DNA of 64,000 nucleotides from Membranipora membranacea (Eukaryota; Bryozoa; Gymnolaemata; Cheilostomatida; Membraniporidae): positions 30,292,283 to 30,356,282 of the forward strand of contig OU612066.1 in the NCBI GenBank assembly GCA_914767715.1, given 5' to 3'. This document shows positions 1 through 11,486 of the stretch, piece by piece. The notes beneath the pieces are model-generated. The model was not told the DNA's origin and ran no database searches. It saw nothing but the letters and a program-made list of their open reading frames with translations. Numbering within the stretch: position 1 is the stretch's first letter; every line of letters starts with the position of its first letter. A program made the position numbers and the translations under genes.

Positions 1-47
1 ATGAGGGAGTACTCCTTGATAAAAGTAGTAGCCCACCAGAGCCCCTA

Positions 48-170
48 CATGGGCACCTGGGGGATCTGCCCAGCAGTACACTTTGCCCATGTCCACTATC
101 AACCACCCACACAACATGATAGTGGACATGGGCAAAGTGTACTGCTGGGCAGATCCCCCAGGTGCCCATG
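48..170. repeat. Perfect hairpin, 52-bp arms
   Basis: Positions 48-99 and 119-170 are exact reverse complements, separated by a 19-base loop. The element is flanked by a direct repeat, AGCCCCTA(C), at 40-48 and 171-179, which looks like an 8-9 bp target-site duplication. That arrangement suggests a tiny non-autonomous inverted-repeat element; hAT elements make 8-bp duplications, but no transposase is visible. A diverged relative of the right arm lies near 27270-27315. Confidence 0.9.
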
Positions 171-179
171 AGCCCCTAC

Positions 180-2797
180 CCTCGAATCTCCCTATCATCA
201 ACATGCCTAGTTAGTCCAAGGTATTGCAGGTAATAGTGAGTGAGTCGAATAGTAGAGTAGTAGTGAGTAAGTAATAGGTTCTGTCTGTTGTGTTAACTGA
301 CTGGTTTACATTACCTACATCAATCAAGGGCTGGAGTTAAAAAACTCACAGTTCCAGTTGAGTTGGATTGAACATTCACTTAGCCATTATATTGATGTTA
401 TGTTATTAATTACCTACTTGTTGTTGATCTTCTTGGTCTTGCTATTCAACCTAAACTTATTTAACACTCAACTGTGTTTGTTCTCATGTCCTTATCCAAA
501 TATGAAGGACTTAGTTAGTCTTAGGAGAGACCACTACAACTGACCATTCTGCTTGCAGGGTAGCCTTGTGACATAGTCTATCTCTGCAGCACAGCAGTGG
601 TGGCGCTGCCTTCCATCAAGAAAGGCAACTCCCAGGGTTCAAGGTGATGAGATATCAAAACCAGTGTTCCATTTAGGCCCAAATATTTCCAAAATATGGG
701 TTTCCATTGTTTTCCCAATTTTGGTACTCAGACTAGGTGAATTAGTTCAAGCCCTATGCTGCAGAGACGAACGTATGCCTCAACAGTTCGCACATGCGCA
801 GACTGACAACTGACTGCGAGCTAAAATTATGTTTGCTATGCTCATTTGTATTAGCCTCTGATTCTTTGGCCAGGCTTTCTTTTATCCATAGTAATTCAGT
901 GATAACTCTATGGAGAATGGAGCGGAGGCTAGTAGTTTGAAAATGAAACTGCTAAGTTAAAATGGGATTCATTAAAACGCAGAGCCAAATCATCCGCAAT
1001 TTCATAAATAGGTTCCGGCGGATAAGTAAAACAAAGGTTTCTAAGATAGGAATTCCCATAGTTTTCCCAAAATTTGTAGCAGCTTCTTAACCTGGCATAG
1101 AGTGGCACCTCATGAATTGGGTTTGGGAAGAGATTTGGCAGCCATTTAAACTAAATAAATACTTATATATAATTAATTTGCATTCAATGTGCACACCTTA
1201 ATTAGAAGGCTAAATCAAAGCTGTAATAACTCTCTTGTCTTCATTAAATTTTAAATCAGATGAGCGTTCCGTCTTTTACTATAATTCCTAACTTTTTCGA
1301 AGGCAGCGGCCGCGGCGGAGAGATATTGTAGGAGCCGTGTACTTAAGCCTCCTTACTCTCATGGCACCTGTATAGAAAGCTTAAAAATAGCCCTGCGTCA
1401 CCACTACAAACTACGAACAAACTAAAAGCTAAATCTAAGGTCATATGTATGTACAAATGATAATTTTGTTTGTAGTCTCTGAGTCAAACCCAACTGTTGG
1501 TGGGAGGGTCGGAGGAGGGGGAGAGGGGGAGAGGGAGGGTCCCTGCTTGATGGAGGCTGACCTGATTGTTATCTCAGCAGTTGTTTGAAATGCAAGAAGG
1601 TGAAAAAAACTGCACAAACAAGGTCAGGGCCATTAGGATCATGCTGACTTAGAACAGCTAATTACATATATACACTTGTGTGGGCTATGTGTGCTCAGTG
1701 GTGGCCTGTCTGGGCATGGTGTGTGCTGTATCAGAGGTAATAAATATATTGCTCATTTAAATTGTAATGTTATTGCTCTCATATATTCAACCGACGACTC
1801 CGAATAATGATGGCATGCAGAACAGAGCAAGTTTTGTCCTTATCTTTGTTTCCAATATTTACTCACACATGGGTTACTTTGCAATGACTGTTTTGATATC
1901 TGAGTAGAAGTATTGAACCATTTTGTCATTGTTATTAAGTTGAATCTCAGGATCAACTAAACAAGACGGAGCTTAAGAATGAATTTTTTTTTATTATTGA
2001 TAAGGGGGGGTAAGTTTGGTAGGTGATAAAAACATCAGTCCAATATTTCTTCTGTAAGGTTACAAGTTTAGAATCAGGATCAGATGCCCAAAAAAATAAA
2101 AACAAACTAAAAGGTATAATAATAATGTCGAAATTTGATTATTATGGAAATTTACTGAGTATTAGTCAATGACATAGCTGTATGACATGAAAAATAAAAC
2201 CATTGAGTATATTGAAATATAAAAGTATGCAAAAAAACATATGATATAGCTCAGTTATAATTGAAATTAAGACTCAGTTTAAGTCGTGAATGAAATCAGC
2301 ACACATGATTAATTTGTTACATTGTAATGGTTGAAGATATATATTGTCCGTCACTAATATTGAGCAATGACAATTTTATAAAGGATAAGAAACCTTCAAG
2401 TATTATTGGAATATATAATTATAAATTCGAAAATAAAATACTGAAAAATTAGCTTAATTTCAGAAAAATTGTTTTCTACGTCATAAATGTAGTTAAAAAT
2501 ACCAAAAGGAAGCAAAATATATTCTAGTGATACCCGGTAGGTGACTAGGACAAATCATCATCAGGAAAAGCTTATTAAGATTTAAATGTTTTTGTGACGG
2601 TAAAGCTTTACTGTAAGTCACAGCAGCTTTCGGCATGAGAATAAGATAAAATAAAAAAAGTCTTACAGCTTTATCCCTAGCAGTTAACGATCATATCACA
2701 TTGAATATTAATAGCAGGTAGAAGAGGATCAAAATAAGATCAATCAAAGTATAGGACCTTTTATATATAGCCCCAGATTTTTAATCTTTTTTACCTG
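180..2797. other. Gene-free stretch
   Basis: AT-rich sequence. No reading frame has coding character or plausible splice partners. It holds only the G-rich run at 1499-1543 and scattered A/T runs. No polyadenylation signal for the minus-strand gene that ends at 2798 could be picked with confidence. Confidence 0.6.
1499..1543 (+). other. G-rich run, possible G-quadruplex
   Basis: More than four G-runs of three to five bases, separated by single A or GA spacers, in otherwise AT-rich DNA. The composition fits the G3+N1-7 quadruplex pattern. No gene starts beside it, so any regulatory role is speculative. Confidence 0.45.
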
Positions 2798-5700
2798 TTA
2801 TTTCTCACAGGAATCTTTGAATGGGTTGTAGGTCATACCTTCAGTCTTACAGAAGCTGTGCAGAACTGGTTTGATATAACCTCCATTATTGGTGATGTCA
2901 GGGAACACAACTCTGTGAAATAGACAAATCATAGATCATTAACTCAGGGATGGTGATAAACTGTTTGCATATTAAACTTTATAATAAGGAGTTATCTGCT
3001 GACTGATATAAATGGGACAACTTCTCATTGCTTTCATTTTGAGATAGCCTATGTTGACAAGCTTTGTGGGGGGAAGGGGAGGGGGTTGCAAACAAAGCTT
3101 TGTTCCCGCAAAACAAAATTTGACACAAGACAGGCTTATATTGAGAGGGATGCACAACCATAGCATGTTTGTGCCTTGCTGTTAACAATGTAAACAAAAT
3201 ATTATATAGGTTACTGTTTATTGGATCAGCCTTTCACAATCAGCTAGCATTGCATATTCAATATACTAAAGTCTGGTTACTCAAACTCAAGTTATTCAAA
3301 CTTACGGTGGGGTGTGGGTGAGAATGACCAGGTAGAAGGCAGCTCCTTTATCCTGAATTCTCTGATCGAGTGTCTCAGTCAAGTCTTCTGGTAGATTCAG
3401 TACACTCCCATCATATATAAGGTCTGTAGGCCAGCTCAGGGTAAGGGTACCATTCGTACATGTGATCATAATGTCTGCATCATCTGCTCTACCACAATCT
3501 GTAATCATAAGTCAGGATAACAAGTATGCTCTCGTCATCGTTTCAGCGTTCATATGAATTGTAGTTATTCATTGCATAGTTGTGATGCTTGAGTTTTGTT
3601 GTGGAGTAATTTCTGTACATTGTATAAGGGTAACCAAAAGCCGACGCTGCTCCCATACAGGGGAATATAGATCACATATATTTGAATGGGAGTTGTTAAC
3701 CTCCGTGATACAGAGCATGGGGGTAAACACATTTGATATGTCTAATTGTTTTACATCATCTAAACTGCTTACCGGTTTTACAAATATCAGAGAGTTGTCT
3801 ATAACTGTACTTTGCCATGGTGTAGATGAGGGAGGTGTTAGATACGTTACCAGGAGCGGTCTCACAGCTACTCACACTATACTCTGACTCAAAGTATAAC
3901 CTACGGCTCACATGATGATCTGAAATCAGAGGAGGGTCTAAATATGGTTAATTATTGTTATAATTGTAAATATTAAGGTAAAGATAAATATGCAGCATCA
4001 ATATTGATATTGGTAACGAGTTGTATGAATTAAAAATAAAGATGCGTCCAACTTGTAGGATTTTGTTTCATTGTCATTATAACATGAGTTGAGTCAACAA
4101 TTCGGAAAATATTCAGCGACAAAAGAAGTAAAACTCACCCAACACTCTTATATTTATTGTACAATTGACTCTCTCGGTGTCTATCTCAAACGGATACAAC
4201 CCCGGGGTAAGTTTCATTTTGGCTGCTCCTTGTAGTAAGGGCACCTCTAGCTCAGCGAACCCGGTGTCTTCTGAAGCTATTCTGGTGAAGTCTACGGATG
4301 AGCACGCTGTAATTCTTTTGTCTGGAAAAAAATGAAATAGTGAGACATTGTGTTAAATTGATTGTTAACATTTTATCAGTCTAACCTCATCTTAAATCTA
4401 CATGAAAACCAGAACTGTTTTTAACTAGACATTTGTTTATGACATTGTCACAACTCACAATACCAAGTTATGCTGATAAGATCACAGGTAATTTGCTCAT
4501 TTTGTTCACCTTCTTGAAAAACTTTTATAGATGGGTGATTTTGTCAATGCAAGAGATTGAAGCAAAATTTGTTTCAAAACAAGACAACTCTGCTGTCAAC
4601 CTAGCAAATATGTCGGCTCTGATTGGTTGGGTGGAATGAGCCAACATATGGCAACTATGATCTAAAAACTGCCTTGAACTGTGTTCATCTTGTCATAGAT
4701 GTTACTTACCTTGGAATTTTCTGATACGCTGATGTTCACCGACGTAGAGTGTGTCATTGAGAACCATCAGGGCCATGGGATTGTAGAGAGTGCAGGTCTT
4801 GGGGTCACCATCGGTATGGCCATGGCTTCCCATACAAAGTGAGGCGGTGTGGGAGGTTTTCAAGTTTAAAACCCTTAACCTATTGTTACCCTCGTCAGCT
4901 AATAGAAGGTTATTGTCACTAATGAAGATAGGCTCATATGGGGTTTTGAAATAAGCAGTATTAAAGTCACAATCTCTGAAGCTTGATGATGAGCCGGCAA
5001 TAAAGGAAATTGATTTTGAAGAGTAAGTGATCTTCCAAACCTCATCATCCAAATTCGTTATGTATAGGTCCCCACTTACGGCATGCTGAGTTATCCCGGT
5101 AGGGTAATCAAGCTGGCTTGTTGATTGAACAAAGTTTGAGACAGTGTGGGGGGCACCGTTGGACAAAGTGTCTACATGACGGACAGCATCATTATAGGTA
5201 TCAGTTACAAGCAGCATACCGGGTCTCTTTATGTCACTTATAACTGACCCTGGGTAGTTAAACCTGGCAACCGATGTACCCGTTACATACCCGTTAACCC
5301 CACAATACCCTGCATATCGAGTTACTTGTAATGTTATGCGATTAATAAGTTTGAGGCAATGATGATTATGGTCTACCACAACCACTTCTGAGGGAGATAT
5401 TTGACGAAATCCAGAGATACTGTTAAAGCGAGCTAACACCCCATCACCGAAATGGTAATAACATGTTGTTGAGTGCCCAGCTATGGTTGTTGAAGTGACC
5501 CCGTCTGTCGTTTTTAAGGCGCATTGATCGGTGTACAGAATATTGCCTTTAATAAAGAGATCTGGTTCCATGTGTCGCACATAACTATCAGTCTCGATGA
5601 ATGTAGTGACCTTTATATTCTCTGGCGAGTAACTAAAATAGAATACGAGGAGCTTGTTGTGGTGTTCTCAATATTAAGTACCCATACACCATGTTATGAA

Positions 5701-6598
5701 TACTGCAAGTAAAAATGGTAAGATTGCTTATCAATTCTAAAAAAATCACATGCATAACAAGTACTTATCCCCTTGCTAAATATAAATCACAAGTTTGTAT
5801 TTTTTCATTGAGTTCCCTTGAAAGACATTTTCAAACCAAAATAGTTTCTTAATCTGTAGAATGCTCACTTATAATCGATTCTTGTAAATGAAAGATAGAA
5901 AGAATACATGTTGAACAAAATAGACAACTTCTGATTTTGATGAATTTTGTTAATAATTATCATGGTAAAAGAATTTGAAAATTTCCAATAGCTAACCATT
6001 CACACCCTGCAGCAATACTAACACAATAACACATGTTTATATAAAGAGCAGATCATACCCTATTACGAATGATCATATGCGGATATACCCACCTGAAATC
6101 CCTGCTATCATTCCTGTAATGAACACCATGAGCTTCAATACTTGGTACGCAGCTTACTAGTGCAATCACCAACTGAGAAAAGAAATAAGGTCATGGTCAA
6201 CTCATAGTTATTTAATTAATTAGCGTCAATTTACTCTATGGTTAAAATAGGAGATGAAACAAGGGTGCGATGATTACAACACTGACAACACAAACCTGAG
6301 ACTAATAAGTGTGACATTTAACTTTTAAGTTAGTATTGAGAAGAGTTACAATATCAGAAAGAGCTGCAAAAGGTTGTTCTCACTATAACCCATTAATCAA
6401 AATTATTTCTGAAATGGCAGAAGCAGCAAATATTAGATAAATAGCCAATGAAATTGATGTATAGGTTGTACTGCAGAAAACCAAAATAAGATCTATAACA
6501 AAGCGTACAGCAGGGAAAGAAGGAAAAATAGTATTATTATCAAGCATATTATGGAACATATATCACTAGATCGTACTTACCAAATATCCAGACAGCAT
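2798..6598 (-). CDS. Secreted NHL-repeat beta-propeller protein (7 exons)
   Basis: Seven exons join in phase: 6598-6581, 6172-6093, 5632-4710, 4321-4139, 3919-3773, 3498-3306 and 2912-2798. All introns have GT and AG ends. The total is 1659 nt, giving 552 residues plus a TAA stop. The first two short exons encode a signal peptide (MLSGYLLVIALVSC, then VPSIEA). The large third exon holds an NHL-type propeller, seen as repeated blades with hydrophobic strands, LLVTDTYNDAVR and LLLADEGNNRLRVL. Such propellers usually bind protein or ligand surfaces. The last four exons encode a Cys-containing region of about 210 residues that I do not recognise (CSSVDF, VNCTIN, SSCETAPG, CKTDCGR, FCKTEG). There is no transmembrane segment, so the product is probably extracellular. 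The NHL fold is a confident call; the partner and function are unknown. Confidence 0.83.
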
Positions 6599-6827
6599 TC
6601 TGTAGAACTTTTCTTGTGTGTCGATGTTGTTTGCTGGTGACGAATGTTAATTAACTAGGATATGTCTCTGTCTGAATACAGAATGGTGATTATTTGAGAA
6701 ATCTGCTCTTATATATGGCAGAAAAAGAAACAGCTGCTGCTATTGGTCAATCATTTAATTGCTATTGTAGAATGGTTATATGTGATGCCAGAGATTCGCC
6801 GGGGCAGGCATTAAACGGAGAAGGGAG

Positions 6828-6877
6828 ATATATATATCTATATGTATATATATTTGTATATATATATATATATATAG
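6828..6877. repeat. TA-rich microsatellite
   Basis: Runs of TATATA with interspersed CTATATG and TTTG, about 50 bp long, lying a few hundred bases upstream of the NHL gene start. Confidence 0.9.
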
Positions 6878-8013
6878 CAACTATGCAGTGCTGGGTGATG
6901 AAATATCCACATATCAGTGAAAAAATTAGTCATTTTCAAGGAATTTTTAAGTGCTGTAAGACCATTGTCAATATATAGATATCGCAAAAAAAGGATAAAT
7001 CAGGAAATTGGAAGTTCATAAAGGCATCCTGGAACAAGTAGAAACACAAATATGCTTTGGCTGAGATGTTCAGGTACCTATGCACAACTAAAGTTGTGAC
7101 CAGCTGAAGTTTGTGAAGAGCTGAAAGGAATGTTATCTCACTAATTCGTGCATGATAATAAAGGCTGAGTCCCACACATTGTAAAATCATTCGCATGATG
7201 GATTTGCAGAAGGATGCTTTCCTGAGGAAAAATCTGATAGCGCTAGATGTTAGTTGGAGTAGGTCCCTGATAAAGCGTTTTTTGGTAGGCTGCATTTTGT
7301 TTAATAATTAAAAAAATAAACAACACTTCATCTCCGAATCACCCTGTTGAATTAAAAATGTCTTATATCGACTTCCAGTTCATTGTGCATCATCTAGCCT
7401 GTCAAAAACAAAATGTCATAAATCGACATCCAGTCTACATACACATACTAGATAAACTTTAAAATTTTCACAGCTTAGAACAAGATGAGTAACTTTTTAT
7501 GAGAACAGATAACCAAAGTATCAATCGATTTCAAGTGTTTCCTATTTTATTATTACTATTATGTGTTTTGGTAAAAGACCTTTGGAAAAATTTTGAATGG
7601 CATGCCGCATGCTATCGAATTTTTTGTCTTCATAAAGAATGGCCTCAAAATATTGAAGAAGGGAGTATAGAGAAGCTGAAAATGCTGTTGTACCACAAAT
7701 TTTCACAGTCTGACAAAATCTTTTGGCAAGAGCACTGTGCTGTCACCAGCCAGCTGACATTACAAGGACAGAATTATTGTAAAACTCATCAGCAAGAGAA
7801 TACTTGAAGGATGTTGAAAGCACACAAAATGTAGATCACTTTCTCAAACCACCAGAAAATGACATCCATGTCTGTCATTTTCTTGGCATTCTGAACTCTA
7901 ATCACATTCACTCCCATTGTATCGTGACACAAAATAGAAAGATGAGCCAAAAGATACGCCCCTCAACAAGGAACTTTTGAGACACTGGCTATCAAGGGAT
8001 GCACTTAATTTCT

Positions 8014-8054
8014 GCAGACGCGTCTGCAGAAGCGTCCGCAGAAGCGTCCGCAGA
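8014..8054. repeat. 12-bp GC-rich tandem repeat
   Basis: About 3.4 copies of GCAGAAGCGTCC; the first copy is GCAGACGCGTCT. It is much richer in GC and CpG than its surroundings. Confidence 0.85.
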
Positions 8055-8702
8055 CATTGGCACAAAAATCTTTAAAAAAGCATGATTCAAAGCATAAAGC
8101 TTATAAATGTTATCCTGATTTTCTTTGTACATCTTAACTCAAAAACATGTTCTACCTAAAACTATCCTTTTATAATGAAACATCCAAAAAATTATTTGTA
8201 ACACAGGAGGGATTTAGCATTAAAATTGTTCCTACTTTTCTGGGAAGAAGAGGAGCAGTAGCAATATGTTTTAAATGAGAATGGGATGTGCTGATGCAGA
8301 ATTATGTGATATACACCACCCCAATTGAGTTCAAATCCTAGAATCGGCGGCGGTGAAAATGCATCTGAATACATCCAAAAAAATGTCCAGCTACAGTGAT
8401 TTCAAATTATCCACTGCAACTTGTTAAGTCTCTTATCGGTTGATTGTGTCATATATGATTCATAGTTTTAGAGATTGCATGGATTCCGGTGTCATCATTG
8501 AAATTCACAGTACAATATAATCCTATAATTCTGAAGTGTGATGACATAGAATAACAGTGACTATATCATCATTTTTTATATGTCTCTGCAAAGCACAAAT
8601 TCTTCTATGACCTATATCTAATTGACAACATAAGAAAATTTTCAAGTACTTTCCGTGCAAAACCCAAAGAAAATTGAGCTAGGCGGTTGGAGGCAGAGAA
8701 TA

Positions 8703-8750
8703 GACAGTTTTCTGAGCTGTAATTTGTGCCTCTATTCGTAGTTGTCCACC
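8703..8750. repeat. Solitary end of the GACAGTTTTCTGAG MITE
   Basis: The sequence TA-GACAGTTTTCTGAGC followed by a T-rich subterminal stretch matches the termini of the full palindromic MITEs at 13952 and 44458. No partner end is found nearby, so it is a truncated copy. Confidence 0.6.
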
Positions 8751-8829
8751 CTAAAGAATTGATTTATGTATCGAATATTTACTTATAGTCGTGTGGCAGC
8801 CTATGCAAAATGTGGCTAGAAATGCAACT

Positions 8830-9215
8830 TCATGTACAATTTTGGATGGATATGGTTCTTTCTGGTACAGTTTTTCATGCTGATTGCAATGGTAATATTG
8901 AACCTCACACTAAGTTGCATGATAGGCAATTATTTGCCAGAAAAGGCTGCCGGGAAAGTGATCAAAAAATGATCATACGGTTTTAAAACATCCAAATTCA
9001 AATCTGCAAGAGCATGTCATAATTATAGGATCTACAAATTTGCATAGGTCTGCTATCATATTTATAGCCGAGATTCGGCCAACAACGGTTGCAATACCCC
9101 CTTTTATCACCTGTACATAACAATCATTAAAGCGCAACTGCTTTTTCAGCTTTGCTGCTGCCCTGAAGACTGGCTTAGAATGTTTGTATGGATCTGATTT
9201 TTTCCAGTGGTTTTG
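8830..9215 (+). pseudogene. Left arm of an inverted coding-like duplication
   Basis: By eye, this arm is roughly 75% identical to the reverse complement of 9430-9815. Conceptual translations of the two arms share blocks such as SRD(S/A)ANNG and HLYI(T/N)IIKA, so both derive from a protein-coding ancestor. Each arm is broken by stops or frame changes. I do not recognise the protein. The spacer of about 215 bp has no coding signal. It could be a fold-back element or an inverted duplication of a decayed gene piece. Confidence 0.5.
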
Positions 9216-9429
9216 TAATAACACCATCGATGACCAGAAATATTTATTTCAGCGCTAAACACTTTTTGATGATACTTGACGGAGTTTATCTTTGCTTTAC
9301 ACGCTATATATCCTTTATAGAAAATTTTTTTATGAAGCTATTATGGAAACTTAAAACTAGGTACCATGTGAGAAACGACACACTCAGAGCATTGAACACT
9401 GGTGTTATGCGATGGAAGGATCAATACAA

Positions 9430-9815
9430 GGTCACCTTAAAAACATCGGATCTCTACAGACGTCCGAAGCCAGTTTCTGAGGCGGCAGTAAAATTGAATT
9501 AGTGCTTTCGCTTTAATGATGTTTATATACAGGTGACATAAGGAGGTATTGTAACCGTTGTTGGCCGCATCTCGGCTACTTATGACAGCAGACCCATTCA
9601 AACTTGTAGCTCCACTAATTATGATATGCGCTTCAGATTTTGGATGTTTTGAAACCATATGATCATATTTTGATCACTTCCCGTTTTGCCGGCAGTGTTT
9701 CCGGCAAATAATTGCCTATAGTGCAATTCAATGTAAGGTACAACATTACCATTGCGATCAACATGAAAAACTCTACCAGAAACAACTTTCAAACCCTCTA
9801 CATCCAAAATCGTAA
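9430..9815 (-). pseudogene. Right arm of the inverted coding-like duplication
   Basis: This is the better preserved arm. On the minus strand, 9927-9619 is open and includes GRVFHVDRNGNVVPYIELHY and an Asn/Gly-rich stretch. A second frame, 9658-9437, continues the similarity with ISSRDAANNG and HLYINIIKA. The shift from one frame to the other shows decay. The family is not recognised. Confidence 0.5.
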
Positions 9816-10869
9816 ATATAAGTGACAAGATAGGAGGGGACTGACACCGGACTATAATTATACAACCTTGAGTTCTTTGGAAAGTGTGAGTCACAATGGG
9901 AAATTCAGCAACTTTTGTACAAAACAATTAAAATTTGATCAATATTTTTTACATTCTGATGGACTTTCATGAGCTTCAACAATTAATGAACTTCGAACTC
10001 AAATCAGTTTTAATTAATTGACTAAAAGGTGACCCATCATAGTTTTCCTGATGAGACACTGATCAAATATTAAAGAAGAAATTATGTCAGAATTGCATGG
10101 CAAAAAAATATAAGGACATGTGATATCGTCTAGCAAAATTTTAGCGATCATCTGATGACTTTTCCCTCCCTGGGAATCAACTAATCACGACATGGTATGA
10201 GATTTAAATTATATATTCAGAAGTTAAAAATAGCTCTGATGGCAGATTCTTGCACAAGTTGCCAAAAAATTCACCCTTCTTGCACAAATTTGAACTAAAA
10301 TGGGTAGTCACCAGTTTTCACTGTCTGAGCCAATTTTTGCAAAAGTCATCAAAGAAAAAACGTAAGAGGGAAGTTAGGACGCTGATAAGGATATCAATCT
10401 GTCAGCACATGGATTTATCTGTGTCAGATTGTTGGCCTGCTTCGCTAATCTCACTCTCTCTAATATCATTTTAACTGACAAAATAAGCTGATAAGCCAAA
10501 GAGCACGGCCTTCAACAAGGAACTTCTGTGACCCTCGCTGTCAAAGGATACAAGTTTAAGTCAAGTCAATATAAGTCAATATAATGAATCACCCCTACCC
10601 TCCCCGACCATTAAGCTGTGCCATGATCACAAATCATCCAAGTTAGCAGTCAAAAGCCCTTTTAGTTCGCACACTTTTATAATTTATTCAATTGGAATTT
10701 GCTAAGGTTATCTTTTCTATCGTTTTTTTAAATACTTATTTACCACCAGAATAAATTTGTAATATATATCAGTATGCAGCAAGATATCAAGCCAGATAAC
10801 GCTCATGGAACTATAAGCTGCATTAAAAATTGATGATTAAACTCATTTTTTGTTATAGATATATATTAG

Positions 10870-11210
10870 TGCGTGCTAGTTGATTGTATTGCAGTGTATC
10901 TCTATTATTGATAAACTTTCAACATTTCGGAAAAAATGAGTTATTGTTAGGATGCAAATCGATATATCTTTATGGCCATGACATGTTTTGAATAGTCCCA
11001 CAACAGAATATAGAGGGGAACTTTTAGAACCCAGTTCCCACTGGATTCTGTTCAAAAACAGTGTCAAGTTGTCTCTTTTGACCAGATATCAATTATACTA
11101 TTACAGATCCATATTTCTGCATAATTTGATCTAGAAATTTCAAAAAATTCTCAAAACGATTTTCAACCAAAAGAGTAGAGTACCCACAAAGAAAAAAGTC
11201 CACTTTGACC
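10870..11210. repeat. Interspersed repeat, copy 1
   Basis: The part from about 11025 to 11210 is the reverse complement of 63429-63640. Shared blocks include TGAACAGAACCCAGTGG, GTCAAGTTGTCTCTTTTGA, a GATCTAGAAATT block and TAGAGTACCCACAAAGAAA, each read in one orientation or the other. There is no coding capacity, and the element boundaries are not clear. Confidence 0.65.
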
Positions 11211-11486
11211 ACTATCTGATATGCATATGTCGATCAGTTTTTATACAGTTATATTGACACCAGCGCTGTTGATGATGCCATATGTTGTGATGATGCATAT
11301 GTTCATAGTACTTCAATTTCATTTGGAATATATTGTATTCCTATAGCACAATGAGTCAAGAGATTAGGGATTAAAAAGTACGTGTATTTTGTTTTCTCAT
11401 GGTTTGTTTAAACAGTTAATTTTGTAGCATTGTGAATCTTTATCAGACTCAGATTAGCATGCACCCTTCACAACACTAAACACCAG

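Larger units (their letters stand above)
6599..8690. other. Intergenic region with simple repeats
   Basis: No supported gene. It begins with the probable 5' leader and promoter side of the minus-strand NHL gene. An alternating TA/TG microsatellite lies at about 6828-6877, and a GC-rich 12-bp tandem repeat lies at 8014-8054. Confidence 0.55.

Noticed and set aside
3582-3887. 101-codon plus-strand frame
   Set aside because: Antisense shadow of exon 5 of the NHL gene, whose phase-matched splice sites are convincing.
7499-7807. 102-codon frame with FEWHAACYRIFC, resembling the Cys/His module of the 15-25 kb gene
   Set aside because: Only one short motif agrees, there is no splice partner, and the rest shows no similarity.
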